A stretch of DNA of 64,000 nt, taken from positions 16,887 to 80,886 of the forward strand of contig NZ_RARC01000030.1 in NCBI RefSeq assembly GCF_003719305.1. The letters run 5' to 3'. Shown here one piece after another: positions 30,876 to 38,373 of the stretch. This DNA comes from Mycolicibacterium stellerae (GTDB taxonomy: Bacteria > Actinomycetota > Actinomycetes > Mycobacteriales > Mycobacteriaceae). A model generated the notes under the pieces. It had not been told where the DNA came from, did no database searches, and worked only from the letters and a program-made list of their open reading frames with translations. Numbering within the stretch: position 1 is the first letter of the stretch; the number at the start of each line of letters is the position of its first letter. The position numbers and the translations under genes are program-made.

Positions 30876-31592
30876 CTAATTCGCGCTGCGCCGGTACCTC
30901 AAGAAGAGGTACGAGTCGCATAGCAGCGCGTGCCGGAGTTCCAGGGAAGCCGGGACATGTTGTCGGCTCGGTGTGCGAAGGCCGACGGGCTGGCTGCCTG
31001 CGAGCAGCGGCGCAATGGTGACGCAGATTTCATCGACGGCGTCCGCGTCGACGAGCTGATCGAGAAGGGTGGGGCCTCCCTCGCACAGGATCCGCTGCAT
31101 GCCCAGTGCGCGAAGCTGCTTTGTCGCCGCGCCGACATCGACGGTGTCCTCGCCAGCCACCAGAAGTCGCCAGCGCGGGTCGCTGTCCAACGAATGGGCT
31201 TGCGCAGCGCTGGCACTGGTGACGAGGAAAGGGGGCGACGTGCCGTCAACGAACAACGTCGACGGCAGTCGTCCACTCTGGCTGACGACTGCGATCGGTG
31301 GTGGCGCATGTCCTCGATGTGCTCCGCGAAGGGCTTCCTGAGCCTCGGTGAAGCGGGCCGGGCCGTACCGCTCAGCGCGCGCGGTGCCTGCTCCGACCAA
31401 GACGACATCGGCGAACGCACGCAGGTCGCGCAGCAGGTTCTGGTCGGCAGGACACGACAGTGTGCCTGCGCGGCCGCCGAACGCCGCAGCGCCGTCGGCG
31501 CTGAAGATCATGTTGGCGCGCACCCCGCTCGGTGCATCGGCATAGAGCTGCGCCAGATCGCCGGGATCGGTGACGCTCGTCAGGTTCGTCAT
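30876..31592 (-). CDS. RibD C-terminal-like pyrimidine reductase
   Basis: Dihydrofolate-reductase-fold protein of 238 residues related to the reductase domain of RibD and to M. tuberculosis Rv2671. VRANMIFSADGAAAFGGRAG is the start of the fold, DVVLVGAGTARAERYGP the NADPH loop, and RILCEGGPTLLDQLVDADAVDEICVTIAP the EGGP motif and C-terminal sheet. It would reduce a ribityl-pyrimidine or folate-like substrate with NADPH. There is no deaminase domain. It overlaps the flavin reductase gene by 4 bases (ATGA), so the two are co-translated. Confidence 0.88.
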   Translation of the reverse strand: MTNLTSVTDPGDLAQLYADAPSGVRANMIFSADGAAAFGGRAGTLSCPADQNLLRDLRAFADVVLVGAGTARAERYGPARFTEAQEALRGAHRGHAPPPIAVVSQSGRLPSTLFVDGTSPPFLVTSASAAQAHSLDSDPRWRLLVAGEDTVDVGAATKQLRALGMQRILCEGGPTLLDQLVDADAVDEICVTIAPLLAGSQPVGLRTPSRQHVPASLELRHALLCDSYLFLRYRRSAN

Positions 31593-32092
31593 GCTTCGTG
31601 GCCCGGTGCCAGATCACGGACATCGGCGAATGAAACCCAATCGCGAGACACGTCAGCCGCGTCGCCGTCGGTGGGTTCCAACAGATGGCCCACGTGATCG
31701 CCGACGTCGAACCGTTCCAGGATGCGGCCGACGAACCAGGCCGAGGCGTCAGTCAGTATCGGCAAGCCCAAAGGCCCAGCCTCCCAAGCGCACCGGGCGA
31801 ACTTGTCGACCTCGTCGCCCGTCTCACTCCCGAACAGCTGGGCGATCTCTAGATGTTTGCGCGACAGCACGTGTACGGCCAGGTGCGTGGAATGTTCGGC
31901 TATGCGGAAGGTGTGGTTTCGCTTCGAAAGGCCCACCAGGAACCGAGGGGGGTTAATGCTGGTTTGACTGGCGAACCCGACCAGACAACCCGCGGCGGTC
32001 TCATCGTCGTCGGTCGCCCCTTTGGTGGTTATCACGAACATCGGGTAGTTGAGCGCCGCGACTATCTCCTCGAACGCTTCTGATCCACTCAT
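31589..32092 (-). CDS. Flavin reductase-like FMN-binding protein
   Basis: Split-barrel flavin reductase family protein of 167 residues: PMFVITTKGATDDDETAAGC near the start and GFASQTSINPPRFLVGLSKRNHTFRIAE, the usual FMN-binding stretch, then HVLSRKHLEIAQLFG. It would use NAD(P)H to reduce flavin or act on a flavin-linked substrate. Coupling to the RibD-like reductase by a 4-base overlap suggests that both act in flavin or deazaflavin chemistry (inference). The ATG 32092 is the only good start. Confidence 0.88.
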   Translation of the reverse strand: MSGSEAFEEIVAALNYPMFVITTKGATDDDETAAGCLVGFASQTSINPPRFLVGLSKRNHTFRIAEHSTHLAVHVLSRKHLEIAQLFGSETGDEVDKFARCAWEAGPLGLPILTDASAWFVGRILERFDVGDHVGHLLEPTDGDAADVSRDWVSFADVRDLAPGHEA

Positions 32093-32128
32093 CGTCCGAG
32101 GATATGGGCGCGGATTACTCGTCTGCGC

Positions 32129-33565
32129 CTAGGGCAGCACCGTCTTCATCAACATCACGTTGTAGTCCGACCACAGCGACAGGTTGTAGTAGATCTCCTT
32201 GCCCGTCGACCACGGGTGCAGCAGCGGCGCGTAGATGCCACCGGGGAAATCGTTGGACGAGACGAGCACCTGCTCAGGACCCCATGGTCCCTGCGGGGCC
32301 GGCGCCGTCCTCGCCACCACATCGTTGTTGCCGTTGCAGTACAGCGCAAGGAACTGCTTGAGGTAGGTGTTGTACTGCACCGACATTTCGCTCACCGGGG
32401 CCGGGAACACCGGCTGCGCGGCTCCCGGATTGTTCGGCACCCAGTTCCCGCCGTCCCAGTACTCGTAGCGGCTCAGTTCCGGCACGAGGGACTGCGGTAC
32501 CCGTGACACGAATGCGGGTCCGCTCCTACCCGATGGTGTCCCGTACGAATAGAGGTAGCCGTCGCCCGGCTTGAGGAACGCGCCCACCTGGAACTTCTCC
32601 CCGCCGGGAACGTACGGCACCCGAGGCGTGGCATCGGCCGACGCGGGCCGAACGCTCTGCGGGTAGACGCCCCAGTGCTCGCCGTTGTCCGGTGAGACCG
32701 CGATGGCCGAGAAGTTCGTCGTCCACTGACCGGGGCTGTCCCAGCTCCTGATCGACATGAAGCTCATGTATTGCGTTGTGCCGACCGAGATTCCGGAGGT
32801 GGGAATGATGCCCGTCTCCGACGGTGCGAACTTGATGCTGTTGACGACCTGCTTGGACAGCGCAGGCGCCCACAGCGGCGAACCGGAGTACTTGTTGTTC
32901 ACCACGCCGTCGGGAATGCTGACCGTCTTCGACAGGGCACGGTCGCTCGTGCGGAACATCGTGTTGTACCGCCACTGCCTGCCCCGCACGCTGCAGTAGC
33001 CGATCGTGTCGCCGAAGGCCATCAGCACCTGGTTGTTCGCGGGATCCCCGTTGTCCCACATGATTCCGAGGTCGGTCCCGGTGATCGCGAAGCGTTTGAT
33101 GGTGTCGTTGGGGCTCTGCGGTCCGGTCACCCAGCCGACGAGCGATGTTCCCGGCGGCGGGCCGGGCGCGGGCGGGGGAGCCGGTGCGGGCGCCGGCGCC
33201 GGCTGGGCGATTGCCGCGGCGTCAGGAACCGGCTGAGGTACCGGCGGCGGTGCCACTCCCGCCTGCTGTTGGACCCGCGCGGTCTGCGGCACGAACGCGC
33301 TCAGAAGCGAGCGCGACAGCCGGCCCAGGTTGGGCAGGGGCGCGCTGTCGTTGGCCTTTTTTGGACGATGCCCGATCGGGGGACCGCTGACACCGGGCAC
33401 CTCAGGAGTCGCCGCGGAGTTGGGCGCCGTCGGAGGTTGGGCCTCCGCGGCGGCTCCGGTGCATGGCTCCGCGGCAGCGGGTGGCGCGACGACGATCCCG
33501 AAGACGAGCCCAACAGCGGCCGCCGACGCCACCGGTACCGATGCGATTCGAGCAAACGGCGACAT
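32129..33565 (-). CDS. Secreted DUF4185 protein (candidate D-arabinanase, GH183)
   Basis: Exported protein of 478 residues. The signal peptide spans about 1-32 (VASAAAVGLVFGIVVAPPAAA), followed by 110 residues of Pro/Ala-rich linker and a five-bladed beta-propeller of the DUF4185 family (from about 145: SLVGWVTGPQSPNDT, DLGIMWDNGD, VLMAFGDTIGYC, and GGIYAPLLHPW). Proteins of this family in mycobacteria have been shown to be endo-D-arabinanases acting on arabinogalactan/lipoarabinomannan (GH183), so a role in remodelling the cell envelope is likely for this one. Acidic residues such as D175 and D191 are in the expected region. Next to a cutinase, another envelope or lipid hydrolase. Confidence 0.83.
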   Translation of the reverse strand: MSPFARIASVPVASAAAVGLVFGIVVAPPAAAEPCTGAAAEAQPPTAPNSAATPEVPGVSGPPIGHRPKKANDSAPLPNLGRLSRSLLSAFVPQTARVQQQAGVAPPPVPQPVPDAAAIAQPAPAPAPAPPPAPGPPPGTSLVGWVTGPQSPNDTIKRFAITGTDLGIMWDNGDPANNQVLMAFGDTIGYCSVRGRQWRYNTMFRTSDRALSKTVSIPDGVVNNKYSGSPLWAPALSKQVVNSIKFAPSETGIIPTSGISVGTTQYMSFMSIRSWDSPGQWTTNFSAIAVSPDNGEHWGVYPQSVRPASADATPRVPYVPGGEKFQVGAFLKPGDGYLYSYGTPSGRSGPAFVSRVPQSLVPELSRYEYWDGGNWVPNNPGAAQPVFPAPVSEMSVQYNTYLKQFLALYCNGNNDVVARTAPAPQGPWGPEQVLVSSNDFPGGIYAPLLHPWSTGKEIYYNLSLWSDYNVMLMKTVLP

Positions 33566-33754
33566 GTCACACCTTTCAGGGGGCAGTACGTCGCAGTTGA
33601 CGTCCCGCGCTAGCTGATGTGACGATAGTGATTGCTGGGGCTATTGGGATCAGTGATGTACCGATAGGTATCCATCCGTGACCGTGTCGATACCGTGGGC
33701 GGGCTCATTCGCGGTCGGATGCCTACCGTCGCGACTTACATGGGTGTAACTCGG

Positions 33755-34423
33755 CTAGAGCTTGCCTACCGCGAAAGTCGCTGCCTGATCGGTCATTCCG
33801 TTCTTGTTGTACAGGCTGTGGTTCGCGCCGTCCCCGCTGCCTGAGCAGATCGGGTCATCGGCGATACACAGGTCGATCGTCTTGGCCGCGTACAGGCCGC
33901 CGATTTCGACCGGCGGTGTCCCGATGAGCTCCATGAACTTCGGCGACGGTTTGCCGAGCAGCACTACCGCGGCAACGTGGTCGGCGACCTCGGGCGGCAT
34001 CGGATCGGGCACCTCCGCGGCGTCCGCGCCGCTCGGCACGGCCTCCGAAGTGACGAAACCGGCTACGGCCGCACCCTGGGAGAACCCGCCGAGCACGATT
34101 TTCGTGTCGGGACAGGCCCCCGCCGTCGACTCGATGCGATTGGCCGCATCCCTGATGCCCTGAACAGCGGTGGGGAAATCGGTACTAGCGGGATAGTTGA
34201 CCGGATAGACCGATACCGACTTGCTGGCCGCCTTGGCGCGCACCGCGTCGACGAATGACTGCCCGATCCCGCCAAGACCAGGGGGTTCGAAGGTGCCGCG
34301 GGCGAACACCACCTCGACATCGGGGCACGGCGCGGCGGCCGCGGACGGGATGGGTGTGGCGAGCAGCGCTCCCGTCGCCACCGCCGCGGCGCCGAACAAT
34401 CGGGTCAGTTGGGCTGGGCTCAC
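33755..34423 (-). CDS. Secreted cutinase-family esterase
   Basis: Alpha/beta-hydrolase of the mycobacterial cutinase-like family (Culp). The signal peptide ends in PIPSAAAA. The first mature residues CPDVEVVFARGTFEPPGLG are the standard opening, the nucleophile lies in VLGGFSQGAAVAG (GxSxG), and the catalytic Asp and His lie in CIADDPICSG and ANHSLYNKNG. Conserved Cys pairs form disulfides. It hydrolyses esters of fatty acids outside the cell. The start is uncertain: GTG 34423 gives a normal signal peptide; GTG 34432 or the ATG at 34474 would extend it. Divergent from the DUF732 gene. Confidence 0.88.
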   Translation of the reverse strand: MSPAQLTRLFGAAAVATGALLATPIPSAAAAPCPDVEVVFARGTFEPPGLGGIGQSFVDAVRAKAASKSVSVYPVNYPASTDFPTAVQGIRDAANRIESTAGACPDTKIVLGGFSQGAAVAGFVTSEAVPSGADAAEVPDPMPPEVADHVAAVVLLGKPSPKFMELIGTPPVEIGGLYAAKTIDLCIADDPICSGSGDGANHSLYNKNGMTDQAATFAVGKL

Positions 34424-34465
34424 TCTTTCCACTCTGACACAGGTGCGCAACGCCCATTCCCGAAC

Positions 34466-34471
34466 TAGGAT
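34466..34471 (+). promoter_or_regulatory. Candidate -10 element (TAGGAT), leaderless
   Basis: TAGGAT ends 8 bases before the ATG at 34480 and predicts a nearly leaderless transcript for the DUF732 gene. Confidence 0.45.
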
Positions 34472-34479
34472 CACCTGCG

Positions 34480-34818
34480 ATGAAGCGAATCCTGGCTGCG
34501 GTTGCGCTCTCGTTTGTCGCGCTGGCCGGCGCGCCGTCGGCCCACGCCGACCAGGTCGCCTACCTGGTCAATGTGACGGTCCGCCCCGGGTACAACTTCC
34601 CGAATGCCGACGCCGCGCTCGGATACGGGTACAGCGTGTGCGACCGCGTCGGTGCGAAGACGGGTTATGCGCAACTCGTCGACGAGGTCAAGCGCGACTT
34701 CAACACCGTCGACTACTACCAGGGCGCCTACTTGATCAACCAGGCCGTCAACGAACTGTGCCCGGCGCAGATCTGGCAGCTGCGGCAATCGGCGGCCGGA
34801 TACACCCTGCCCGCTTGA
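34480..34818 (+). CDS. Secreted DUF732 protein
   Basis: Small exported protein of 112 residues. The signal peptide is cleaved after SAHA (residue 23). The mature domain is of the DUF732 type: YNFPNADAALGYGYSVCDRV and a second Cys in QAVNELCPAQIWQL, which probably form a disulfide, with the C-terminal helix typical of the family. DUF732 proteins are abundant in mycobacterial culture fluid; their function is unknown. It converges on lpqH with a strong hairpin in the 57-base gap. Confidence 0.87.
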   Translation: MKRILAAVALSFVALAGAPSAHADQVAYLVNVTVRPGYNFPNADAALGYGYSVCDRVGAKTGYAQLVDEVKRDFNTVDYYQGAYLINQAVNELCPAQIWQLRQSAAGYTLPA

Positions 34819-34824
34819 ACATCA

Positions 34825-34856
34825 AAGCGGCGACGCCCGAAGGGGCGCCGCCGCTT
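34825..34856. terminator. Bidirectional terminator between DUF732 gene and lpqH
   Basis: AAGCGGCG-A-CGCCC, loop GAAG, GGGCG-C-CGCCGCTT forms a 13-14 base-pair stem with one mismatch between two convergent genes. A/T bases at the ends would act as short tracts on both sides. Confidence 0.75.
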
Positions 34857-34875
34857 CTGAAAGATCACTACCCGA

Positions 34876-35337
34876 CTACGGGCAGCTGACCTCGATTTCG
34901 AAGGGCTTGTTCGCTGGCTGCATTGGGTTGGCCATGTCGATGCCGACCGCCGTGCCGGAGATCTTGTAGGTGCTGCCGTCCTTTTCGGCCTTGGCCTCAC
35001 CCTGGCCCGCGTTCTCCTGGAATCCCAGCGTGACGCCGTTGACGTTGCCGAGGCCGACCGAATGAACAGTGGGGCTGTCGCCTGCGCTGACGACCGCGCC
35101 GATACCCGTCGTGGCGTCGCCGATGGCGATGTTGACGTTCTCGCCCATCGTGCTGCAGACAACCGTGCCCTGCACGGACTGGTCCTTGCCGTCGATCGTG
35201 ACGGTGCTCTTGCCCTCTGCTGCGGCAGCCGAAGACGTATCTCCGCTGGTCTCGGACTTCTTTTCCGACGAACAGCCCGACAGACCGGCAACGACAATCG
35301 CCGCGCCGCCTATGGCGACCACGAACCCACGCTTCAC
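34876..35337 (-). CDS. lpqH: LpqH, 19 kDa lipoprotein antigen
   Basis: Lipoprotein of 153 residues, strongly similar throughout to M. tuberculosis LpqH (Rv3763). Signal and lipobox are VAGLSGCSS, with Cys22 acylated; a Ser/Ala-rich linker follows, then the beta-rich domain (VTIDGKDQSVQGTVVCSTMG, VGLGNVNGVTLGFQ, GTAVGIDMANPMQPANKPFE) with a disulfide between the two conserved Cys. It is an abundant surface lipoprotein, and the M. tuberculosis protein is a TLR2 agonist. In M. tuberculosis it neighbours the alkyl sulfatase and fadE36; here these are 18 kb away. Confidence 0.93.
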   Translation of the reverse strand: MKRGFVVAIGGAAIVVAGLSGCSSEKKSETSGDTSSAAAAEGKSTVTIDGKDQSVQGTVVCSTMGENVNIAIGDATTGIGAVVSAGDSPTVHSVGLGNVNGVTLGFQENAGQGEAKAEKDGSTYKISGTAVGIDMANPMQPANKPFEIEVSCP

Positions 35338-35466
35338 CAGTGTTCTCCTTATTGTTGTCGCGGACCGTCGACATCGGCGGACCGTCCCACAGAGTATGGA
35401 GCGCTGCCCCCACGCGGTCTTGAGATTGCCAGAAATTTGCCTGAGCCAGAGGCCGGTGGCCGTTGC

Positions 35467-35907
35467 CTAGCAGGACACCTTGATCGCGAACGTGCCGCCG
35501 GTCCGGAAACTCGGGTTGTCGGTCGCGAAACCGTCGGCGGTTCCGGTGATGTCGTAAGTCGGCCCGATCATGGCGACCTTTGCGGTGCCGCCCAGTCCTG
35601 CGTTATAGCTTCCCGTGAAGCCGCCGACGTTGTTGATGCCGACTGATTCGGCCTTCAGGGTGTCCCGGTTGGAGACCATCGCGGTGACTCCCGATGTGCT
35701 GTCGCCAGTGGTTATCGTCGTCAGTGTCCCGGCCCCCACGCACTGGACGGCCTCGGTAGTGCCGGCGTCCTTCCCGTTGATGCTGATCTGCGCGGTGCCC
35801 GAGACCAGGGTTCCCGGCCGAGGGGTGACCGGTGGCGGACTCGACGAGCAGCCGGCCGTGGCGCCGACCACCAGCAGTACCGCAACGGCGATGTCGCGCT
35901 TTGTCAT
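35467..35907 (-). CDS. LpqH-family lipoprotein (paralogue)
   Basis: Second lipoprotein of the LpqH/19 kDa family, 146 residues, 129 bases upstream of lpqH on the same strand. The lipobox is VGATAGCSS (Cys20). The domain keeps the family pattern (AQISINGKDAGTTEAVQC, VGINNVGGFTGSYNAG, GTADGFATDNPSFRTG and a C-terminal Cys) but is well diverged, so it is an old duplication rather than a recent one. Surface location is expected; no function is known. The tgt gene is divergent from it. Confidence 0.87.
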   Translation of the reverse strand: MTKRDIAVAVLLVVGATAGCSSSPPPVTPRPGTLVSGTAQISINGKDAGTTEAVQCVGAGTLTTITTGDSTSGVTAMVSNRDTLKAESVGINNVGGFTGSYNAGLGGTAKVAMIGPTYDITGTADGFATDNPSFRTGGTFAIKVSC

Positions 35908-35964
35908 GACAAGAATCTAGGACGGCATCTGCCGCCGTGGCCGGCAATTGGTTGAATACACGTC

Positions 35965-37188
35965 GTGGCCGAGCCCTCGTTCAGTGTCGAAGCGGACCTT
36001 CCTGGACGGCTTGGACGTGCCGGTGTCATCCGAACACCGCACGGCGACATCCGCACTCCCGCCTTCATCGCCGTCGGCACCCAGGCCACGGTCAAGGCCG
36101 TCATCCCCGAGGCGATGAAACAGCTTGGCGCACAAGCTGTTCTGGCCAACGCCTACCACCTGTATCTGCAACCGGGCGCCGACATCGTCGAGGAGGCAGG
36201 CGGACTCGGCAGTTTTATGAACTGGCCGGGTCCCACCTTCACCGACAGCGGCGGGTTCCAGGTGTTGTCGCTGGGTGCAGGCTTTCGGAAGGTGCTCGCG
36301 ATGGACACCGAGCGTGTTCGGGCCGACGACATCATCGCCGAAGGCAAGGAGCGGCTGGCCCGCGTCGACGATGACGGCGTCACCTTTACGTCGCACCTGG
36401 ACGGATCGACCCACAGGTTCACCCCCGAGATGTCGATCCGGATTCAGCACCAGATCGGCGCCGACATCATCTTCGCGTTCGACGAGCTGACCACCCTGGT
36501 GAACACCCGCGGCTATCAGGAGCAATCGGTGCAGCGCACGCACCGGTGGGCGGTGCGTTGCCTGGCTGAACATCGCAGGCTGGCAGCCGCCGACCAGGAC
36601 CGCCACCCGCAGGCGCTGTTCGGCGTGGTGCAGGGCGCCCAATACGAGGACCTCCGGCGGGAGGCGGCGCGCGGGTTGGTGTCCGTCGTCGACGACGACG
36701 GCCGCGGCTTCGACGGCTACGGCATCGGCGGGGCGTTGGAGAAGCAGAATCTCGCCACGATCGTCGGCTGGGTCAGCAGCGAACTGCCCCCGGACAAGCC
36801 AAGGCACCTGCTGGGGATCAGCGAGCCCGACGACCTTTTCGACGCCGTTGCCGCGGGCGCCGACACGTTCGACTGCGTTTCGCCGTCACGGGTCGCGCGC
36901 AATGCGGCGGTGTATTCGGCGACGGGCCGCTACAACATCACCGGTGCCCGCTACCGCCGCGACTTCACCCCCATCGACGACGAATGCGACTGCTACACAT
37001 GCGCGCATTACACCCGCGCCTATATCCACCACCTGTTCAAGGCCAAGGAGATGCTGTCGGCCACGCTGTGCACCATCCACAACGAGCGTTTCATCGTCAG
37101 GCTGGTCGACCAGATCCGAATGTCGATCGGGGCAGGCGAATTCGACGAGCTGCGCGCGCATGTTCTCGGCCGCTACTACGGGAGCTGA
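35965..37188 (+). CDS. tgt: tRNA-guanine transglycosylase
   Basis: TGT enzyme of 407 residues that swaps guanine-34 of GUN-anticodon tRNAs for a queuosine precursor or queuine. The first catalytic Asp is in FTDSGGFQVLSLG and the nucleophilic Asp in GADTFDCVSPSR; the zinc site is CDCYTC with the distant His in CTIHN. The segment CVSPSRVARN replaces the usual CVMPTRNxRN, a variation near the substrate pocket. The start is GTG 35965. A glutamyl-Q synthetase gene lies at 43405, so the cell apparently makes glutamyl-queuosine. M. tuberculosis, as far as I recall, lacks tgt. Confidence 0.92.
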   Translation: MAEPSFSVEADLPGRLGRAGVIRTPHGDIRTPAFIAVGTQATVKAVIPEAMKQLGAQAVLANAYHLYLQPGADIVEEAGGLGSFMNWPGPTFTDSGGFQVLSLGAGFRKVLAMDTERVRADDIIAEGKERLARVDDDGVTFTSHLDGSTHRFTPEMSIRIQHQIGADIIFAFDELTTLVNTRGYQEQSVQRTHRWAVRCLAEHRRLAAADQDRHPQALFGVVQGAQYEDLRREAARGLVSVVDDDGRGFDGYGIGGALEKQNLATIVGWVSSELPPDKPRHLLGISEPDDLFDAVAAGADTFDCVSPSRVARNAAVYSATGRYNITGARYRRDFTPIDDECDCYTCAHYTRAYIHHLFKAKEMLSATLCTIHNERFIVRLVDQIRMSIGAGEFDELRAHVLGRYYGS

Positions 37189-37400
37189 TCGACGATCCGG
37201 CGGTCGGACCGTGCTAGCGGCCAGGACGGAGACGTTTGCGGTGCCCGCCTTCGAGCGACTAATTCGCTCGCCCGGACGTGGCCACTGTTGGCGCTTCGAC
37301 AGCAGCGAATTTGTCGCTCAGAGGCGGGCACGGCAGCGCAACCATTCGAGGCGCTCGGGCACAAAGGGCCGCCGACGGCGCTGCAGAGTTCTGCTTCCGC

Positions 37401-37685
37401 CTAGAGTTCTACTTCCGTCAACACGCGGGCCTTCGGCGGCCCGACGAGGGCGGGCGCCGAATCGGGCGACGACCAGATCTGGTTGATCAACGATTCACGG
37501 AATTTGCTTGCCGCATCGATGTTCTCGAAACTCAGGTTGACGACGACGTAGTTCGGATCCTCGTCGGGCTGATACACCTCGGTGCGGGTGACGCCAGCCG
37601 CCTGACGAGCGGGCGCGAACTTCCTGAATGCGTCGAGCCAGACCGCAAGTTCGCTGATCTCGTGCTCGATGTGAAGGACGGGCAT
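37401..37685 (-). CDS. Dimeric alpha/beta-barrel (ABM-like) small protein
   Basis: Protein of 94 residues with the length and strand/helix order of the dimeric alpha-beta barrel superfamily (antibiotic biosynthesis monooxygenase-like): MPVLHIEHEISELAVWLDAF, VTRTEVYQPDEDPNYVVVNL, ENIDAASKFRESLINQIW. It could be a small oxygenase, an isomerase or a binding protein; nothing more specific can be read. Start ATG 37685 lies 28 bases from the start of the divergent O-methyltransferase, so the two promoters overlap. The 212 bases between it and tgt show nothing recognisable. Confidence 0.72.
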   Translation of the reverse strand: MPVLHIEHEISELAVWLDAFRKFAPARQAAGVTRTEVYQPDEDPNYVVVNLSFENIDAASKFRESLINQIWSSPDSAPALVGPPKARVLTEVEL

Positions 37686-37700
37686 GGGAATAGTGTGGAC

Positions 37701-37706
37701 TACCGT
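37701..37706 (+). promoter_or_regulatory. Candidate -10 element (TACCGT), leaderless
   Basis: TACCGT ends 7 bases before the ATG at 37714. It supports that start over the in-frame upstream codon at 37684. Confidence 0.45.
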
Positions 37707-37713
37707 CGTGGGT

Positions 37714-38373
37714 ATGACTTCCACCTTGCTTGATTCGCGCGTCGCGGCCGCCCTGACCCGGATGTTCGCCGAGGCCGACGCGCAAATGCCGCTGTTGGGC
37801 GAGATGTTCGGCAAAGACTCGGTGCCCGGCGAATCCAGTGCACAGGAACGCGCCGACGCGCTGAGCGAGTTCTATCTCCCCGTCACCCCGGAAGCGGGCC
37901 GGCTGCTCTACACGTTGGTGCGGGCATCCCGGCCGACGACAGTGGTCGAGTTCGGCATGTCGCTTGGCATCTCCGCGATCCACCTGGCGTCGGCGGTGCG
38001 CGACAACGGCGAGGGCCGGGTGGTCACCACGGAGCTCAACGAACAGAAGGTGGCCGTCGCCTCCGGCAACTTCGCCGATGCCGGTCTGGACGACCTGATC
38101 ACCGTGCTGCACGGTGACGCGCTAGAGACCCTTGCGGCGATCGACGGGCCGGTGCAGTTCGTCCTGCTCGACGGGTGGAAGGACCTCTACCTGCAGGTGC
38201 TGCAGCTGCTCGAGCCGCGGCTGGCGCCGGGCGCCCTCGTCGTCGCCGACAACACCAGCATGCCGGGCCTGCAGCCCTACCTCGACTACTTGCGCGACCC
38301 CGCCAACGGCTATGTCAGCGTGCACTTCCCGGTCCGGGATGCCGACAGCATGGAGATCTCCTGCCGGGCGTGA
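37714..38373 (+). CDS. O-methyltransferase-like SAM-dependent methyltransferase
   Basis: Class I methyltransferase of 219 residues, O-methyltransferase family 3-like. The SAM motif I is VVEFGMSLGISAIHLASAV and motif II is VVTTELNEQKVAVA; the acidic metal-site strand is VQFVLLDGWKDLYLQVLQLL and then ALVVADNTSM. It would methylate a hydroxyl of a small aromatic or lipid substrate. Start ATG 37714 is supported by a well-spaced -10 element. It directly abuts the stop of the convergent amine oxidase gene (no gap). Confidence 0.86.
   Translation: MTSTLLDSRVAAALTRMFAEADAQMPLLGEMFGKDSVPGESSAQERADALSEFYLPVTPEAGRLLYTLVRASRPTTVVEFGMSLGISAIHLASAVRDNGEGRVVTTELNEQKVAVASGNFADAGLDDLITVLHGDALETLAAIDGPVQFVLLDGWKDLYLQVLQLLEPRLAPGALVVADNTSMPGLQPYLDYLRDPANGYVSVHFPVRDADSMEISCRA

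Noticed and set aside
30850..30880. Search for a repeat of the tRNA-Ser 3' end (attachment site) at the far side of the toxin module
   Set aside because: No copy of the T-arm/acceptor sequence was seen near 30800-30900, so an integrated island with intact ends is not supported.
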